Shown: positions 26,220 through 35,278, counted from the first letter of the stretch. The stretch is 64,000 bases of DNA from Tessaracoccus sp. (GCF_016714275.1 NZ_JADJNP010000001.1:1775589-1839588), one strand, 5' to 3'. A program made the numbers and translations. The notes: generated by a model not told the origin, from the sequence alone.

Positions 26220-26868
26220 CCGTTTCCTCACCATCGACGCCGCGCCCGGCGAGGGCGTGGACGTCGAGTTGGAGATCAAACGCTCCCGTTTCCTGACCAG
26301 GATCCGCCGGGTCGCGACGGAGGAGCAGGCGCGCGCCGTCGTCGAGGAGCGCCGCTCGACCTACTTCGACGCACGGCACCACTGCTCCGCGTTCATCCTC
26401 GGCCCGGATGGTCGCACCGCACGCAGCTCAGACGACGGCGAGCCTGCGGGAACCGCGGGCGTCCCGATGCTCACCGCGCTCCAACGTGTGGGACTCACCG
26501 ATGTCGTCGCCGTCGTCACCCGCTACTTCGGAGGGGTGAAGCTCGGCGCGGGAGGCCTGGTGCGGGCCTATACCGACGCCGTCGCGCAGGCCGTGGCCGC
26601 CGTCGGGACGCGGGAGGTGCGGCTCACCGGGTTGTTCCGGGTCGACGTCGACTTCGCCGCCGCGGGCCAGGTCGAGGATCAGCTCCGCGGGCTCGTCCTC
26701 CCCAGCGGGGCGCCGGTGATCGTCGACGGCGTGGAGTGGATGGATCGCGCCCACATCGATGTCGCGGTGCCCACCGCGCTCGCCGCAGAGTTGACTGCGG
26801 CACTGGCCACCCTTTCGGCCGGCGCGCTCACTGCGACACCCATCGGCGAACGCTGGACCGACTTCTGA
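26212..26868 (+). CDS. YigZ/IMPACT-family protein
   Basis: A 218-residue protein with the IMPACT N-terminal domain (about 15-125, containing RYFGGVKLGAGGLVRAYTDAV and the HHCSAFILG core) and a DUF1949-like ferredoxin-fold C-terminus (about 140-205). Relatives bind nucleic acids or translation factors; the exact role is not established. It starts with GTG inside the end of bcp and is translationally coupled to it. Confidence 0.88.
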   Translation: MSDRFLTIDAAPGEGVDVELEIKRSRFLTRIRRVATEEQARAVVEERRSTYFDARHHCSAFILGPDGRTARSSDDGEPAGTAGVPMLTALQRVGLTDVVAVVTRYFGGVKLGAGGLVRAYTDAVAQAVAAVGTREVRLTGLFRVDVDFAAAGQVEDQLRGLVLPSGAPVIVDGVEWMDRAHIDVAVPTALAAELTAALATLSAGALTATPIGERWTDF

Positions 26869-26969
26869 CGGACAAGTGCTGTTACATCGGCACTCCGGCG
26901 ATTGCGAACGTTTCCGAAGCATCTCGAGGGACTTATCCGTCGGAATCGCGCTGCCGATAGGCTGGCGGC

Positions 26970-27533
26970 ATGGCAGCGCGCATGTTTACCGCCGTCCTTC
27001 CACCCCGCGACGTCGTCGAGGAGCTCGACAGACTGCTCGACCCGCGCCGCGAAGCCGACTCGTCGCTGCGCTGGACGCGCCCGGACGGCTGGCACGTCAC
27101 GACGACGTTCATGGCAAGCGTCGACCGCTACCGGCTGGACACGCTGGAGGAGAACTTGGCCGAGGTTGCCTCCCGGACCGCGCCGTTCCCACTGGCGCTC
27201 GCCGGTGGGGTCACCTTCCCTGATCCGATGAAGGCGCGGGTGTTGGCGCTCGCCGTTGGGATCGGACATGAGCCGCTCGCCGCGGTGGCGGCATCGACCC
27301 GGTCGGCCGCGAACCGCGCCGGGGTGGATGTCGACGGCGCCCGCTACGTCGGCCACATGACACTCGCGAGACACCACCGCGGGGTTTCGGCGAAGCGCTG
27401 GCTGGAAGTGCTGTCATCGTTCCCGGTCTGGGAGTGGACCGCGGAAGAGTTGGTGCTGATCGAGTCGCACCAGATCGGCCGCCGCTACGACGTGGTCCAG
27501 CGTTTCCCCCTCGCCACCACTGGCCTAGACTAG
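26970..27533 (+). CDS. thpR: RNA 2',3'-cyclic phosphodiesterase (2H family)
   Basis: A 187-residue 2H phosphoesterase. The two catalytic HxT motifs are WHVTTTF (about 41-47) and GHMTLAR (about 128-134), correctly spaced for LigT/ThpR, which opens 2',3'-cyclic phosphates of RNA. TAGGCT lies six bases before the ATG, so the transcript is probably leaderless. The gene ends 20 bases before tRNA-Leu. Confidence 0.9.
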   Translation: MAARMFTAVLPPRDVVEELDRLLDPRREADSSLRWTRPDGWHVTTTFMASVDRYRLDTLEENLAEVASRTAPFPLALAGGVTFPDPMKARVLALAVGIGHEPLAAVAASTRSAANRAGVDVDGARYVGHMTLARHHRGVSAKRWLEVLSSFPVWEWTAEELVLIESHQIGRRYDVVQRFPLATTGLD

Positions 27534-27553
27534 GTCCGCTCCAGTCGGGGCGA

Positions 27554-27635
27554 GCCGCAGTGGTGAAATTGGTATACACGCAGGATTTAGGTTCCTGTGC
27601 CTTCGGGCGTGAGGGTTCAAGTCCCTTCTGCGGTA
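27554..27635 (+). tRNA. tRNA-Leu (anticodon TAG)
   Basis: Acceptor halves GCCGCAG/CTGCGGT. The anticodon stem CAGGA/TCCTG encloses TTTAGGT with TAG at 34-36. A class II variable arm (TGCCTTCGGGCGT) and T arm GAGGG-TTCAAGT-CCCTT follow. CCA is not encoded (CCT follows the discriminator A). Confidence 0.96.
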
Positions 27636-27676
27636 CCTGCAAGTGCCTGTTGGTCGCCGATGCGTCTTTTCTTGGC

Positions 27677-27724
27677 TAACGCGGCTGCTTCCGTCCCCAG
27701 GGCGACGCACGCAGCCGCAGTAAC
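27677..27724. repeat. Palindromic repeat, second copy of the tRNA-adjacent element
   Basis: TAAC-GCGGCTGC at the left and GCAGCCGC-AGTAAC at the right form an 8-bp perfect stem with outer partial pairing. It aligns with the element at 17417-17463 after tRNA-Lys. No ORF overlaps it. Confidence 0.7.
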
Positions 27725-27771
27725 GTCGTTCCGACCACGCAGGTGATTTTCGACGTGTCCGCGAGGCGTAT

Positions 27772-29127
27772 TCACTCCTCGTCGGAGAGTTCCTCGTCCC
27801 GTTCGCCCCCATGGCTCAGCGCCCGCGCCAGCGGCTCGATGCCGACGGTGTGGAGCGCCGGGTCGTCGGCGGCGAACGTGCGGATGGGGCCGGGGCCGGT
27901 GGTCCTTGTCTCGAACCGGACCGTGACCCGGCCCAGGCCCGCGCCCCAGACCCAACCGCGGCCGCGCTCGTCGTGCGCGACGTCGGCGCCGGGGAACCAG
28001 CCGCGGCCGCGGACCCCACTCAGCTCCGCCGACTCCCGCGTCGTCGCCGAGGCCTCCGTCAGCTCCGGCTCCTCGCCGAACAGGCTCTCCTGCGCCGCGG
28101 TCGCGAACCCGCTGACACCTATGCCCAACAGCCGGACGCCCGCCCGCACGTCGACCTCCCGCAGGAGCGCGAGGCCCACGGCGGTGATGGTGTCGACGGC
28201 GTCCGTCGCCCCGCCGAGGCTCCGGGCGATGGTTCGCGTCGAGAAGTCCGGAAAGCGCACCTTCACGGTCACCGTCCTGGCGAACAGCCCCGCTCTGGTC
28301 AGGCGCGCCGCGACCGCGGCGGCGTCACGCATCAGGATCACCTCCAGCTGGGCGCGATCGGTGAGGTCCGTCGCGAACGTGTCCTCCGTCGAGATCGACT
28401 TCGGCTCCCGCCGCGACTCGACCCGGCGCTCGTCGCGACCCCACGCCAGCTCCGCAAGCCCGTTGCCCACGGCCGACCCCAGCTCGCGCACCAACTCTGC
28501 ACGGTCCGCGGCGCGCACGTCATCGACGGTGTAGCACCCGATCGCGACAAGCCGCTGCTCTGTGGCAGGACCGATCCCCGGGATCGCCCGCACCGGCATC
28601 GGCGCCAGAAAGCCGAGCTCGTCGGCGGGATCGAGGATGCGCGCGCCGTCCGGCTTCGCCGCCTCGCTCGCGAGCTTCGCGAGGAACTTCGACGTCGCCA
28701 CCCCTACCGATGCGGTCAGGCCCTCGGTGCGCTCGGTCAGCTCACGTCGCAGCCAGACCACGCGATCTGGCACCTCATCGGCCGTCCATCCCGCAGGAGC
28801 GAGATCGACGAACGCCTCGTCGAGGCTCAGCGGCTCCACCAGCGGCGACACCTCCCTCAGCAGCCCCATCACGATCCGCGACGACTCCCGGTACGCCTCG
28901 AAACGTCCCCCGAGAAACGCCGCGTGCGGCACCCGCCGCCGCGCCTCCGTCCCCGACATGGCCGAGCGAACCCCGAACCGACGTGCCTCGTACGACGCCG
29001 TCGCCACCACGCCTCGCGGCCCCGCTCCGCCGACGACCACCGCCTTCCCTCGCAGCGACGGCTTGTCGCGCTGCTCGACGGCCGCGTAGAACGCGTCCAG
29101 GTCGAGGTGCAGGATCCTTCGGGTCAT
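27772..29127 (-). CDS. dinB: DNA polymerase IV (Y family)
   Basis: A 451-residue translesion polymerase. The palm motifs are LHLDLDAFYAAVE (catalytic Asp, about 6-18), SYEARRFGVRSAM (about 45-57) and LSLDEAFVDL (catalytic Asp-Glu, about 101-110). The HhH region ends VRAIPGIGPATEQRL and a little-finger domain follows. A glutamate/aspartate-rich acidic tail closes the protein, after QESLFGEEP, which resembles a beta-clamp binding peptide (QxxLF). TACTCT lies six bases before the ATG, a leaderless arrangement. No SOS box was recognised. Confidence 0.95.
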   Translation of the reverse strand: MTRRILHLDLDAFYAAVEQRDKPSLRGKAVVVGGAGPRGVVATASYEARRFGVRSAMSGTEARRRVPHAAFLGGRFEAYRESSRIVMGLLREVSPLVEPLSLDEAFVDLAPAGWTADEVPDRVVWLRRELTERTEGLTASVGVATSKFLAKLASEAAKPDGARILDPADELGFLAPMPVRAIPGIGPATEQRLVAIGCYTVDDVRAADRAELVRELGSAVGNGLAELAWGRDERRVESRREPKSISTEDTFATDLTDRAQLEVILMRDAAAVAARLTRAGLFARTVTVKVRFPDFSTRTIARSLGGATDAVDTITAVGLALLREVDVRAGVRLLGIGVSGFATAAQESLFGEEPELTEASATTRESAELSGVRGRGWFPGADVAHDERGRGWVWGAGLGRVTVRFETRTTGPGPIRTFAADDPALHTVGIEPLARALSHGGERDEELSDEE

Positions 29128-29232
29128 GCCCAGAGAGTAGTGGCGACCAACCCACAAGACGGCACCACCACCCGTCCGGCCGCTAGACTTAAAACGTTTC
29201 GACATCGACGTCACAAGGAAGGACACGACCTC

Positions 29233-29676
29233 ATGGGTCTCCTCAATCACGTGGGCATCACGGTAGGCAACCTGCAGCGTTCCATCGCGTTCTACACTCA
29301 ACTCGGCTTCGGCGAACCGCCGGCGGACATGGTGTTCACCATCCAGGGCGAGTGGCTGAGCAACCTCGTCGCGGAGGACGAGGCGGTGATCGACGTCGCG
29401 TTCCTCAAGATGGACGACGGCACCGTGCTCGAACTGCTCGAGTACACGCACCCCGAAGGGCAGAAGGACAACGATCGCCCCAACCGCGACGTCGGCGCGA
29501 TGCACGTGGCGCTCAACTGCGACGACGTCCGCGGCGTGTACGAGCGGTTGAAGGACACCGTCGCCTTCAACTCCGAGCCGCAGGTCGTGCCGAACGGCCC
29601 GTGGGCAGGCAACATCGTCGCCTACCTGAATGATCCCGACGGAACGCCCGTCGAACTCGTGCAGGACGTGCACTGA
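29233..29676 (+). CDS. VOC-superfamily (glyoxalase/epimerase-like) protein
   Basis: A 147-residue protein of two beta-alpha-beta-beta-beta units. It opens LLNHVGITVGNLQRSIAFY (metal ligand His about 6), has a glutamate-rich core (VLELLEYTHPEG, about 76-87), AMHVALNCDDV (His about 98), and ends YLNDPDGTPVELVQ (Glu about 143), giving the H-E-H-E metal set of VOC enzymes. Glyoxalase, epimerase and dioxygenase functions cannot be separated here. A TAGACT box lies upstream and AAGGAAGG precedes the ATG. Confidence 0.85.
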   Translation: MGLLNHVGITVGNLQRSIAFYTQLGFGEPPADMVFTIQGEWLSNLVAEDEAVIDVAFLKMDDGTVLELLEYTHPEGQKDNDRPNRDVGAMHVALNCDDVRGVYERLKDTVAFNSEPQVVPNGPWAGNIVAYLNDPDGTPVELVQDVH

Positions 29677-29689
29677 CCATCGGCTTATC

Positions 29690-29760
29690 GGTTTCTAGGC
29701 GGACCCCGACGCTTCGCGCAGGGGTCCGGCTCAACCAGCGGTGGGCTCAACCAGCGGTGG
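29690..29760. repeat. Dispersed palindromic repeat (TGGTTGAGCCGG type) with a 16-bp tandem duplication
   Basis: Read on the minus strand, 29737-29690 starts TGGTTGAGCCGG and ends GAAACC, like the copy at 45045-45088. Its centre holds GGACCCC/GGGGTCC, a 7-bp stem that can terminate both convergent genes. The end GCTCAACCAGCGGTGG (29729-29744) is repeated exactly at 29745-29760. Confidence 0.65.
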
Positions 29761-29761
29761 G

Positions 29762-30784
29762 TCAGAACTCCAAGACCGTGCGGCCAGGGAGGGACGAGTA
29801 CTCCATCTTGTCGAGGACGTCGTTGACGTCGTCGAGCCGCGCGGGATGCACCTCGGCCTTGATACCCGCCTGGGCTGCCAGGATCAGCGCCTGCTTCAGA
29901 TCGAAACGCGTGCCGACGATCGACCCGCGCAACGTGATCGCGCGCATCACCATGTCGTAGATCTCCAGCGGGAACGCGCCGGGCGGCAGCCCGTTCAGGA
30001 CGACGGTGCCGCCCGGGCGCATCATCCCCACCGCCTGCCCGAACGCCGCTGGCGACACGGCGGTCACCAGCGCGCCGTGCGCGCCGCCGATCCGGCGCTG
30101 CAGATAGCCGACCGGGTCGGTCTGGCGCACGTTGACGGTCATGTGCGCGCCGAGCCGGGCGGCCAGCGTGAGCTTCGCGTCGTCGACATCGACGGCCACG
30201 ACGCGGTACCCCATCGCCCGGGCGTACTGGACGGCCAGGTGACCCAGCCCGCCGACACCGGAGATCACCACCCAGTCTCCCGCGATCACGTCCGCGACGC
30301 TCAGGCCCTTGTAGACGGTGAGTCCCGCGCACATCAGCGGCGCGGCCTGCTCGTAGCTGAGGCCATCCGGGATATGCGCGACGTAGGCCGCGTCGGCGAC
30401 GACATACTCCGCGAATCCGCCGTCGACGTCGTAGCCGGAGCGCACCTGCTTCGCGCAGAGCGTCTCCCAGCCGGAGAGGCAGTCGTCGCAACGCCCGCAG
30501 GCGCGGTGCAGCCACGGCACCCCGACCCGGTCACCGACCTCGACCTCCTCGACGCCCTTGCCGACCTCGACGACCTCGCCGACGGCCTCGTGGCCGGGGA
30601 TCCGGGGAAGGGTCGGCTTGTCGGGCCAGTCCCCGTGCACTGTGTGCAGGTCCGTGTGGCAGACACCGCAGGCGCGGACCCGGACCAGCACCTGCCCGTG
30701 CTTCGGGACCGGGACGGGGACGTCCCGGAGGTCGAGGTGTTCGCCGAACCGGGTGACGACCGCGGCGCGCATCGTCGCGCTCAT
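29762..30784 (-). CDS. Zinc-dependent alcohol dehydrogenase of the eut operon
   Basis: A 340-residue MDR alcohol dehydrogenase (AdhP-like). The catalytic zinc site is CGVCHTDLHTVHGDWP (about 40-55) plus GHEAVGEV. Structural zinc cysteines are in CGRCDDCLSGWETLC (about 95-109). The dinucleotide loop is GVGGLGHLAVQYA (about 171-183). It is the last gene of the eut run, two bases after pta. It would reduce acetaldehyde to ethanol and recycle NAD+, taking the role of the iron-dependent EutG, which is absent. No encapsulation-type helix is visible. Confidence 0.92.
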   Translation of the reverse strand: MSATMRAAVVTRFGEHLDLRDVPVPVPKHGQVLVRVRACGVCHTDLHTVHGDWPDKPTLPRIPGHEAVGEVVEVGKGVEEVEVGDRVGVPWLHRACGRCDDCLSGWETLCAKQVRSGYDVDGGFAEYVVADAAYVAHIPDGLSYEQAAPLMCAGLTVYKGLSVADVIAGDWVVISGVGGLGHLAVQYARAMGYRVVAVDVDDAKLTLAARLGAHMTVNVRQTDPVGYLQRRIGGAHGALVTAVSPAAFGQAVGMMRPGGTVVLNGLPPGAFPLEIYDMVMRAITLRGSIVGTRFDLKQALILAAQAGIKAEVHPARLDDVNDVLDKMEYSSLPGRTVLEF

Positions 30785-30786
30785 GG

Positions 30787-32799
30787 CTACTCCATTCCCG
30801 CCTGGATGGCGGTGATTGCGACCGTGTTGATGATGTCGGAGACCAGTGCCCCACGGGACAGGTCGTTGACGGGCTTGTTGAGGCCCTGGAGGACCGGACC
30901 GATCGCCAGCGCGCCGGAGCTGCGCTGCACGGCCTTGTATGTGTTGTTGCCGGTCTGCAGGTCCGGGAAGATCAACACGGTCGCCTTACCCGCCACCGGC
31001 GAGTTCGGCATCTTCGTGCGCGCAACGTCCGGGTCGACCGCGGCGTCGTACTGCAGCGGCCCGTCGACGGCGAGCTCCGGCGCCCGCTCGCGCACCAGCC
31101 GCGTCGCCTCGATCGTCTGTTCGACGTCCGGCCCGCTGCCGGAGGCGCCGGTGGAGTAGGACAGCATCGCCACGCGCGGCTCGATCCCGAACTGGCGCGC
31201 CGTCGAGGCGGACGCGATCGCGATCTCCGCGACCTGTTCCGGCGTGGGGTTCGGGTTGACGGCGCAGTCGCCGAAGACCAGCACGCGATCGGCCATACAC
31301 ATGAGGAACACCGAGGAGACCACAGAGATGCCGGGGCGGGTCTTGATCACTTCGAGCGCGGGCCTGATGGTGTGCGCGGTGGTGTTGACGGCGCCGGAGA
31401 CCATGCCGTCGGCGAGCCCCTCGAGCACCATCATCGTGCCGAAGTAGCTGACGTCGGCCACGCGCTCGTGGGCCTGCTCGAGCGTGACGCCCTTCTTGGC
31501 CCGCAACTCCGCGTACCTGGCGGCGAAGCGGTCGCGCAGCTCGCTGGTCACGGGGTCGACGATCTGCGCGCCGGCGAGGCTCAGGCCCAGCTTGGCGGCC
31601 TGGGCACGGATCGCGGCCTCGTCGCCGAGCAGCGTCAGCCGGCAGACACGTTGTGCGAGCAGCCGGTCGGCAGCCTTGAGGACGCGCTCCTCGGTGCCTT
31701 CAGGCAGCACGATGTGCTGGTTCGCGGCACGGGCGTCCTCCAGGAGCCGGTGCTCGAACATCAAGGGGGTCACGACATCGGAACGGCCCTGGGCGGCGGC
31801 GGACACCAAGGCATCGAGGTCGACGGCGGCCCGCAGGTCGCGCTCGGCCTCCGCGACGACGGCCGGGTCGATCCTTCCGGGCGCGGAGTGCGCAGCGAAC
31901 GCGAGCCGGGCGACCTCGACCGGCTGCGGCGTGCGGAGCAGCGGAACCCGGGACGCGGTGCGCGCCCAGACGTCGGCGACGCCGTCGGCGAGCGGCCACG
32001 GCCCCGCGGCGAGCGCGACGGCCGGGAAGGGGAACGTACCGCTGATCCCCGCCACTGCGAGCCCGACGCCGATGTCGGCACGGTCGGCGGAGAACACGAC
32101 GACCGAGTCATCGCGGACCTGCGGCAACAGGTTGGTGAGCGTCATGTCCGCCACGACGACCGCCCCGGCCCGCGCGGGGACCGGCGCCTGGCCGACCGAC
32201 GTCGCACCGAGCGCGGCGAGGGCATCGCCGAGGGTGCGCGCGGGCAGCGCGTCGCTGACCGCATGCACCGGCACCCCCGCCGACCCCACGTCGATCGACG
32301 TCTCCGCCGTCGGCACGAGCACCGCGAGCACCTGTGCGAGATTCCGCCAGGCCTCGTCGAGGGCGACGTCGATCCGCGCACGGGTTTGGGTAGGCCCGCC
32401 GTCGGACGGCACGACCAGCACCATCGGCGCGCCGAGGTTGGCTGCGATCCTCGTGTTCCAGGCGAACTCCACGGGCGCGAGTGAGCAGTCGTACTCGCTG
32501 CCAAGGACAAGCACCTGGTCCGCACCGTCCGCACATGCGCGGAAGCGCGAGATGACCTGCCCGACGGCCGCGGTCGGGTTGACTAGCAGCTCCTCCGCGG
32601 TGGCACCCCAGGCCGCGGTCGGGTCCTGACCCGCCACCTCCGCGAGAGCGTCCAGCACCGGGTCGCCCACCGCCTCCGCCACGATCGGCCGGAAGACGCG
32701 CACGACTCCCCCGCGCGCGGCGAGGTGGGCCAGGGCTCCGGCGCCCAGCTGCACCAGGTGCGGGCAGTGCAGCGTCGGGCAGAGATAGAGGGCGATCAT
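30787..32799 (-). CDS. pta: Phosphate acetyltransferase, long form
   Basis: A 670-residue Pta: an N-terminal P-loop-derived/DRTGG region (about 1-330) and the catalytic acetyl/butyryl transferase domain (about 345-668, with MCMADRVLVFGDCAVNPNPT and LSYSTGASGSGPDVEQTIEA). It converts acetyl-CoA and phosphate to acetyl-phosphate. In enteric eut loci this step is done by the unrelated-size EutD/PduL proteins; here a full-length housekeeping-type enzyme sits in the operon, four bases after a small BMC-linked gene. The usual N-terminal Walker A motif is not clear (CPTLHCPHLVQLGAGAL region), so the regulatory domain may have lost nucleotide binding. Confidence 0.93.
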   Translation of the reverse strand: MIALYLCPTLHCPHLVQLGAGALAHLAARGGVVRVFRPIVAEAVGDPVLDALAEVAGQDPTAAWGATAEELLVNPTAAVGQVISRFRACADGADQVLVLGSEYDCSLAPVEFAWNTRIAANLGAPMVLVVPSDGGPTQTRARIDVALDEAWRNLAQVLAVLVPTAETSIDVGSAGVPVHAVSDALPARTLGDALAALGATSVGQAPVPARAGAVVVADMTLTNLLPQVRDDSVVVFSADRADIGVGLAVAGISGTFPFPAVALAAGPWPLADGVADVWARTASRVPLLRTPQPVEVARLAFAAHSAPGRIDPAVVAEAERDLRAAVDLDALVSAAAQGRSDVVTPLMFEHRLLEDARAANQHIVLPEGTEERVLKAADRLLAQRVCRLTLLGDEAAIRAQAAKLGLSLAGAQIVDPVTSELRDRFAARYAELRAKKGVTLEQAHERVADVSYFGTMMVLEGLADGMVSGAVNTTAHTIRPALEVIKTRPGISVVSSVFLMCMADRVLVFGDCAVNPNPTPEQVAEIAIASASTARQFGIEPRVAMLSYSTGASGSGPDVEQTIEATRLVRERAPELAVDGPLQYDAAVDPDVARTKMPNSPVAGKATVLIFPDLQTGNNTYKAVQRSSGALAIGPVLQGLNKPVNDLSRGALVSDIINTVAITAIQAGME

Positions 32800-32803
32800 C
32801 GGG

Positions 32804-33079
32804 TCACCTCAGGGCACGGGCGATGATGGCGTCCAGGTCATCGGGCTCATAGCCGAGCGCTTTCACGACGGCGGTGTGGATCCGCACGGCCGTGGTGGGC
32901 TCTTCTGCCGTTCCCGCCGCGGGCGCGGGCGCGTCGCCGGGGATGAGCCGGACGCCCTTCTTCAGCGCGTACTCACGCGCGAGCGCCGTGACGATGTCTC
33001 CCGGGCCCAGCCTGAGCTCCGTCGTCCCTGCGGCGAGCAACTCGTCGACGGTGGCGGTGGTGAGGATGCGGCGCGCCAT
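32804..33079 (-). CDS. Small protein with EutQ-N-like domain and terminal helix, eut operon
   Basis: A 91-residue protein. Residues 1-48 (RRILTTATVDELLAAG, then LRLGPGDIVTALAREYALKK) match the first 45 residues of EutQ in this same operon (VITAAEVQQASGGT... AIVTPLARDIARDRG). EutQ's cupin half is missing. A Pro/Ala linker leads to a C-terminal helix (TAVVKALGYEPDDLDAIIARAL) like microcompartment-targeting helices. It sits between BMC-T and pta. A small adaptor that brings an enzyme such as Pta into the shell is an attractive but untested idea. Confidence 0.7.
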   Translation of the reverse strand: MARRILTTATVDELLAAGTTELRLGPGDIVTALAREYALKKGVRLIPGDAPAPAAGTAEEPTTAVRIHTAVVKALGYEPDDLDAIIARALR

Positions 33080-33088
33080 GGTCCGCTC

Positions 33089-33721
33089 CTAGCTCTGCTG
33101 CCCCGACACCGCGTTGATCGCGGTGATCGCCGCGTCACGGGCCGCCATGACGTCGGACTCGGTGCCCGACATCCACATGCGGCCGTACACGCCGATAGAG
33201 CTCATGTGGTTGAGGAACACGGGCGCGGCCTTCTCGGCCTCGTTCGCCGCCAGCGTGATGTAGGCGGCGGGCTCGACCTCGAGCACGAGCATCGTTTGGC
33301 CACCCTCGATCATCGTGCCCTGGTTGAACCTGTTGAGCACCTGCGCCTGCAGCGGATGGATGTTGGTCACGATCTGCTCGGAGGCCACCTTCGGCGCCAA
33401 CCGGTCCTCGACGGAGAGGCCGAGCGACTCCAGGACGACCTCGCCGGCGCGGAGCACTTCGGCCTGCGCCTCGGAGTGCACCTCGAACATGCCGAACTGA
33501 CGCTCGACGACCTGGGCGCCGGGCTTGACGTCGACCGCCTTGAGGACGCTGTCGACCACGCGGAAGACCCAGTTGCCCGGGGCCATCTCGACGTAGAGGC
33601 TGCTCATGCCCTCAACCGGGGGCGAGCCTGCCGCGATGGTCCCCACGAACGCCGCGAACTGCGGCTGGATGCGGTCGAGGTGGCAGAACGCCCTCAGCTG
33701 GAACTCGGACTTGTCGGCCAT
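33089..33721 (-). CDS. Tandem BMC-domain shell protein (BMC-T type)
   Basis: A 210-residue shell protein with two BMC-like halves. The first (about 15-105) includes DSVLKAVDVKPGAQVVERQ. The second (about 115-205) includes VLEVEPAAYITLAANEAEKA. Length is right for a trimer-forming BMC-T. It is distinct from EutL, also encoded here. Two adjacent ATGs are possible; the second (33721) has better spacing from AAGGGAGG and overlaps the eutJ stop by one base. It probably forms shell facets with EutM and EutL. Confidence 0.8.
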   Translation of the reverse strand: MADKSEFQLRAFCHLDRIQPQFAAFVGTIAAGSPPVEGMSSLYVEMAPGNWVFRVVDSVLKAVDVKPGAQVVERQFGMFEVHSEAQAEVLRAGEVVLESLGLSVEDRLAPKVASEQIVTNIHPLQAQVLNRFNQGTMIEGGQTMLVLEVEPAAYITLAANEAEKAAPVFLNHMSSIGVYGRMWMSGTESDVMAARDAAITAINAVSGQQS

Positions 33722-34614
33722 CATCGGCCTCCCTTCGATGTGATTGGTTCTGCCCACCCGGCCACCCCGAGCGGGGTCACGAGCATGGGCTGGGGTGCGA
33801 CGGACGAGGGCACCCCGGTGATGTCGGTCATGATGTCGGCGATGCCGGGGAACGCGGCCGTGCCGCCAACGAGGTGGATCGTGTCGACCTCGTGGCCTGC
33901 GATGGCGCGGCCGACGATCGTGGCCACCTTTTCCAGGGTCGGACGGACGACGGGCAGCAACTCGGCCTGCCACTTCGGCGAACGCTTGCGCTTCTCCGCC
34001 TTCTCGAACGGGATCTTGTGTGCCCCTGCGATGACGAGGCTGAGGTGGGTCCCACCCGTTGGCTCGTCGATGTTGGCGACGATCTCGCCGCCCTTGAGGA
34101 TGGCCACGCCGGTAGTTCCGCCGCCGATGTCGACAACGGCTCCGTCGGTGATGCCGAGGACCGCGTTCGCCGCGGTGGTCTCATCGATGACCGCTGTGCA
34201 GTCGATGCCCGCGCCCTCGACGACGTAGCGGTGGGCGCGGTGATCGGAGGTGGTGACGGCGGGCGGGATGGTGACGGAGCCCCGCGTGAGCTCGCGCCCG
34301 GTTGCCTCCTCTAGCCGGTGCTTCAGTCCTCTGACCACCTGCTGGGCGCCGGTGAAGTCCCACACCACGCCGTCGCGGACCACGTCGGCGAAGACGTTCG
34401 CCGCGGCGAGCGGGCGCCCGGCCTCGTCGGTGACGACGATGACCGTGAACGCGGTGCCGAGGTCCACGCCCACCTTGATAGGGACAGATGAGGGGATCGC
34501 CGCAGGGCGCCTGAGCGCGGCGGCCGCCTGCTTCATCCGTTTCGTGACGTCGCGCGAAACCCCCGGCCCCTCAGGTCGGGGCCGGCCGCGCGCGTCGCTA
34601 CGAGGAGAGAACAT
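33721..34614 (-). CDS. eutJ: EutJ, actin/Hsp70-fold ethanolamine utilisation protein
   Basis: A 297-residue ASKHA-fold ATPase. The phosphate-1 loop is KVGVDLGTAFTVIVV (about 47-61), phosphate-2 is AVVDIGGGTTGVAIL (about 157-171), and the adenosine motif is TIHLVGGTAAFPGIAD (about 245-260). The ADVVRDGVVWDFTGA segment (about 77-91) is diagnostic of EutJ. Function is unproven even in enteric bacteria; a chaperone or assembly role is assumed. The first 25-30 residues are low complexity and the true start could be an ATG at residue 27. It overlaps the BMC-T gene. Confidence 0.92.
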   Translation of the reverse strand: MFSPRSDARGRPRPEGPGVSRDVTKRMKQAAAALRRPAAIPSSVPIKVGVDLGTAFTVIVVTDEAGRPLAAANVFADVVRDGVVWDFTGAQQVVRGLKHRLEEATGRELTRGSVTIPPAVTTSDHRAHRYVVEGAGIDCTAVIDETTAANAVLGITDGAVVDIGGGTTGVAILKGGEIVANIDEPTGGTHLSLVIAGAHKIPFEKAEKRKRSPKWQAELLPVVRPTLEKVATIVGRAIAGHEVDTIHLVGGTAAFPGIADIMTDITGVPSSVAPQPMLVTPLGVAGWAEPITSKGGR

Positions 34615-34619
34615 GGGGA

Positions 34620-35234
34620 TTACGCGTCCTCCCAGTTCGCGGGGAAGGTGACGTAGACGAACTTCGCCCAGGTCGGCGTCCCGAAGGTGATGCTCGACCC
34701 CTTGGGCACGTAGAGGATGTCGCCGGGCCGGCCGATCTTACCGCCGGCGTCGCCTCCCAGGTGCAGCTCTCCCTCGAGCACGATCTGCACCTCGTCGTAG
34801 TTGAGGGTCCAGGGGAAGCTCCCCTGGGTGATGGTCATGTACCCCGCCGCCATGGGCGCGCCATCCGCGTCGGTCACGACGTCGCCGGTGGCCACCTGCA
34901 TGCCGGGCGGAGGGCCCGGGTAGGGGAACGGGTCGAGCCGGGACTCGCCGATGCGGGCCAGCTTGACGGGATGCCGCGCCGTGGTGGTGGGGGCGGTGAG
35001 TACGCCCCCACCCGATCCCAGCATCGCGGTCACGAGCGCACGAACCTGGTCCGCCAGCGGGTCACCGCCCGACGGCGCGGGGGCAGGCGGGGCCTCCCCC
35101 TCGCGCACGATGTCGACCCCCCGGTCGCGGGCGATGTCGCGCGCCAGGGGCGTCACGATCGCGTCGCGCGCGACGACGAGGGTCCCTCCCGAGGCCTGCT
35201 GGACCTCGGCTGCGGTGATGACTGGCTTACCCAT
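34620..35234 (-). CDS. eutQ: EutQ, cupin-domain acetate kinase-like protein
   Basis: A 204-residue protein: an N-terminal EutQ domain (KPVITAAEVQQA, then AIVTPLARDIARDRG), a Pro/Ala linker, and a C-terminal cupin (about 85-204, with YDEVQIVLEGELHLGG and GDILYVPKGSSITFGTP). EutQ has been reported to make ATP from acetyl-phosphate in Salmonella. The ATG at 35234 aligns with the enteric start; a GTG 12 bases upstream is an alternative. It is followed by eutJ after five bases. With Pta it would complete acetyl-CoA to acetate plus ATP. Confidence 0.92.
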   Translation of the reverse strand: MGKPVITAAEVQQASGGTLVVARDAIVTPLARDIARDRGVDIVREGEAPPAPAPSGGDPLADQVRALVTAMLGSGGGVLTAPTTTARHPVKLARIGESRLDPFPYPGPPPGMQVATGDVVTDADGAPMAAGYMTITQGSFPWTLNYDEVQIVLEGELHLGGDAGGKIGRPGDILYVPKGSSITFGTPTWAKFVYVTFPANWEDA

Positions 35235-35278
35235 TTCTTCACTCACTCATTGGTTCGTGGAACGTGTAGAGGAAACGA

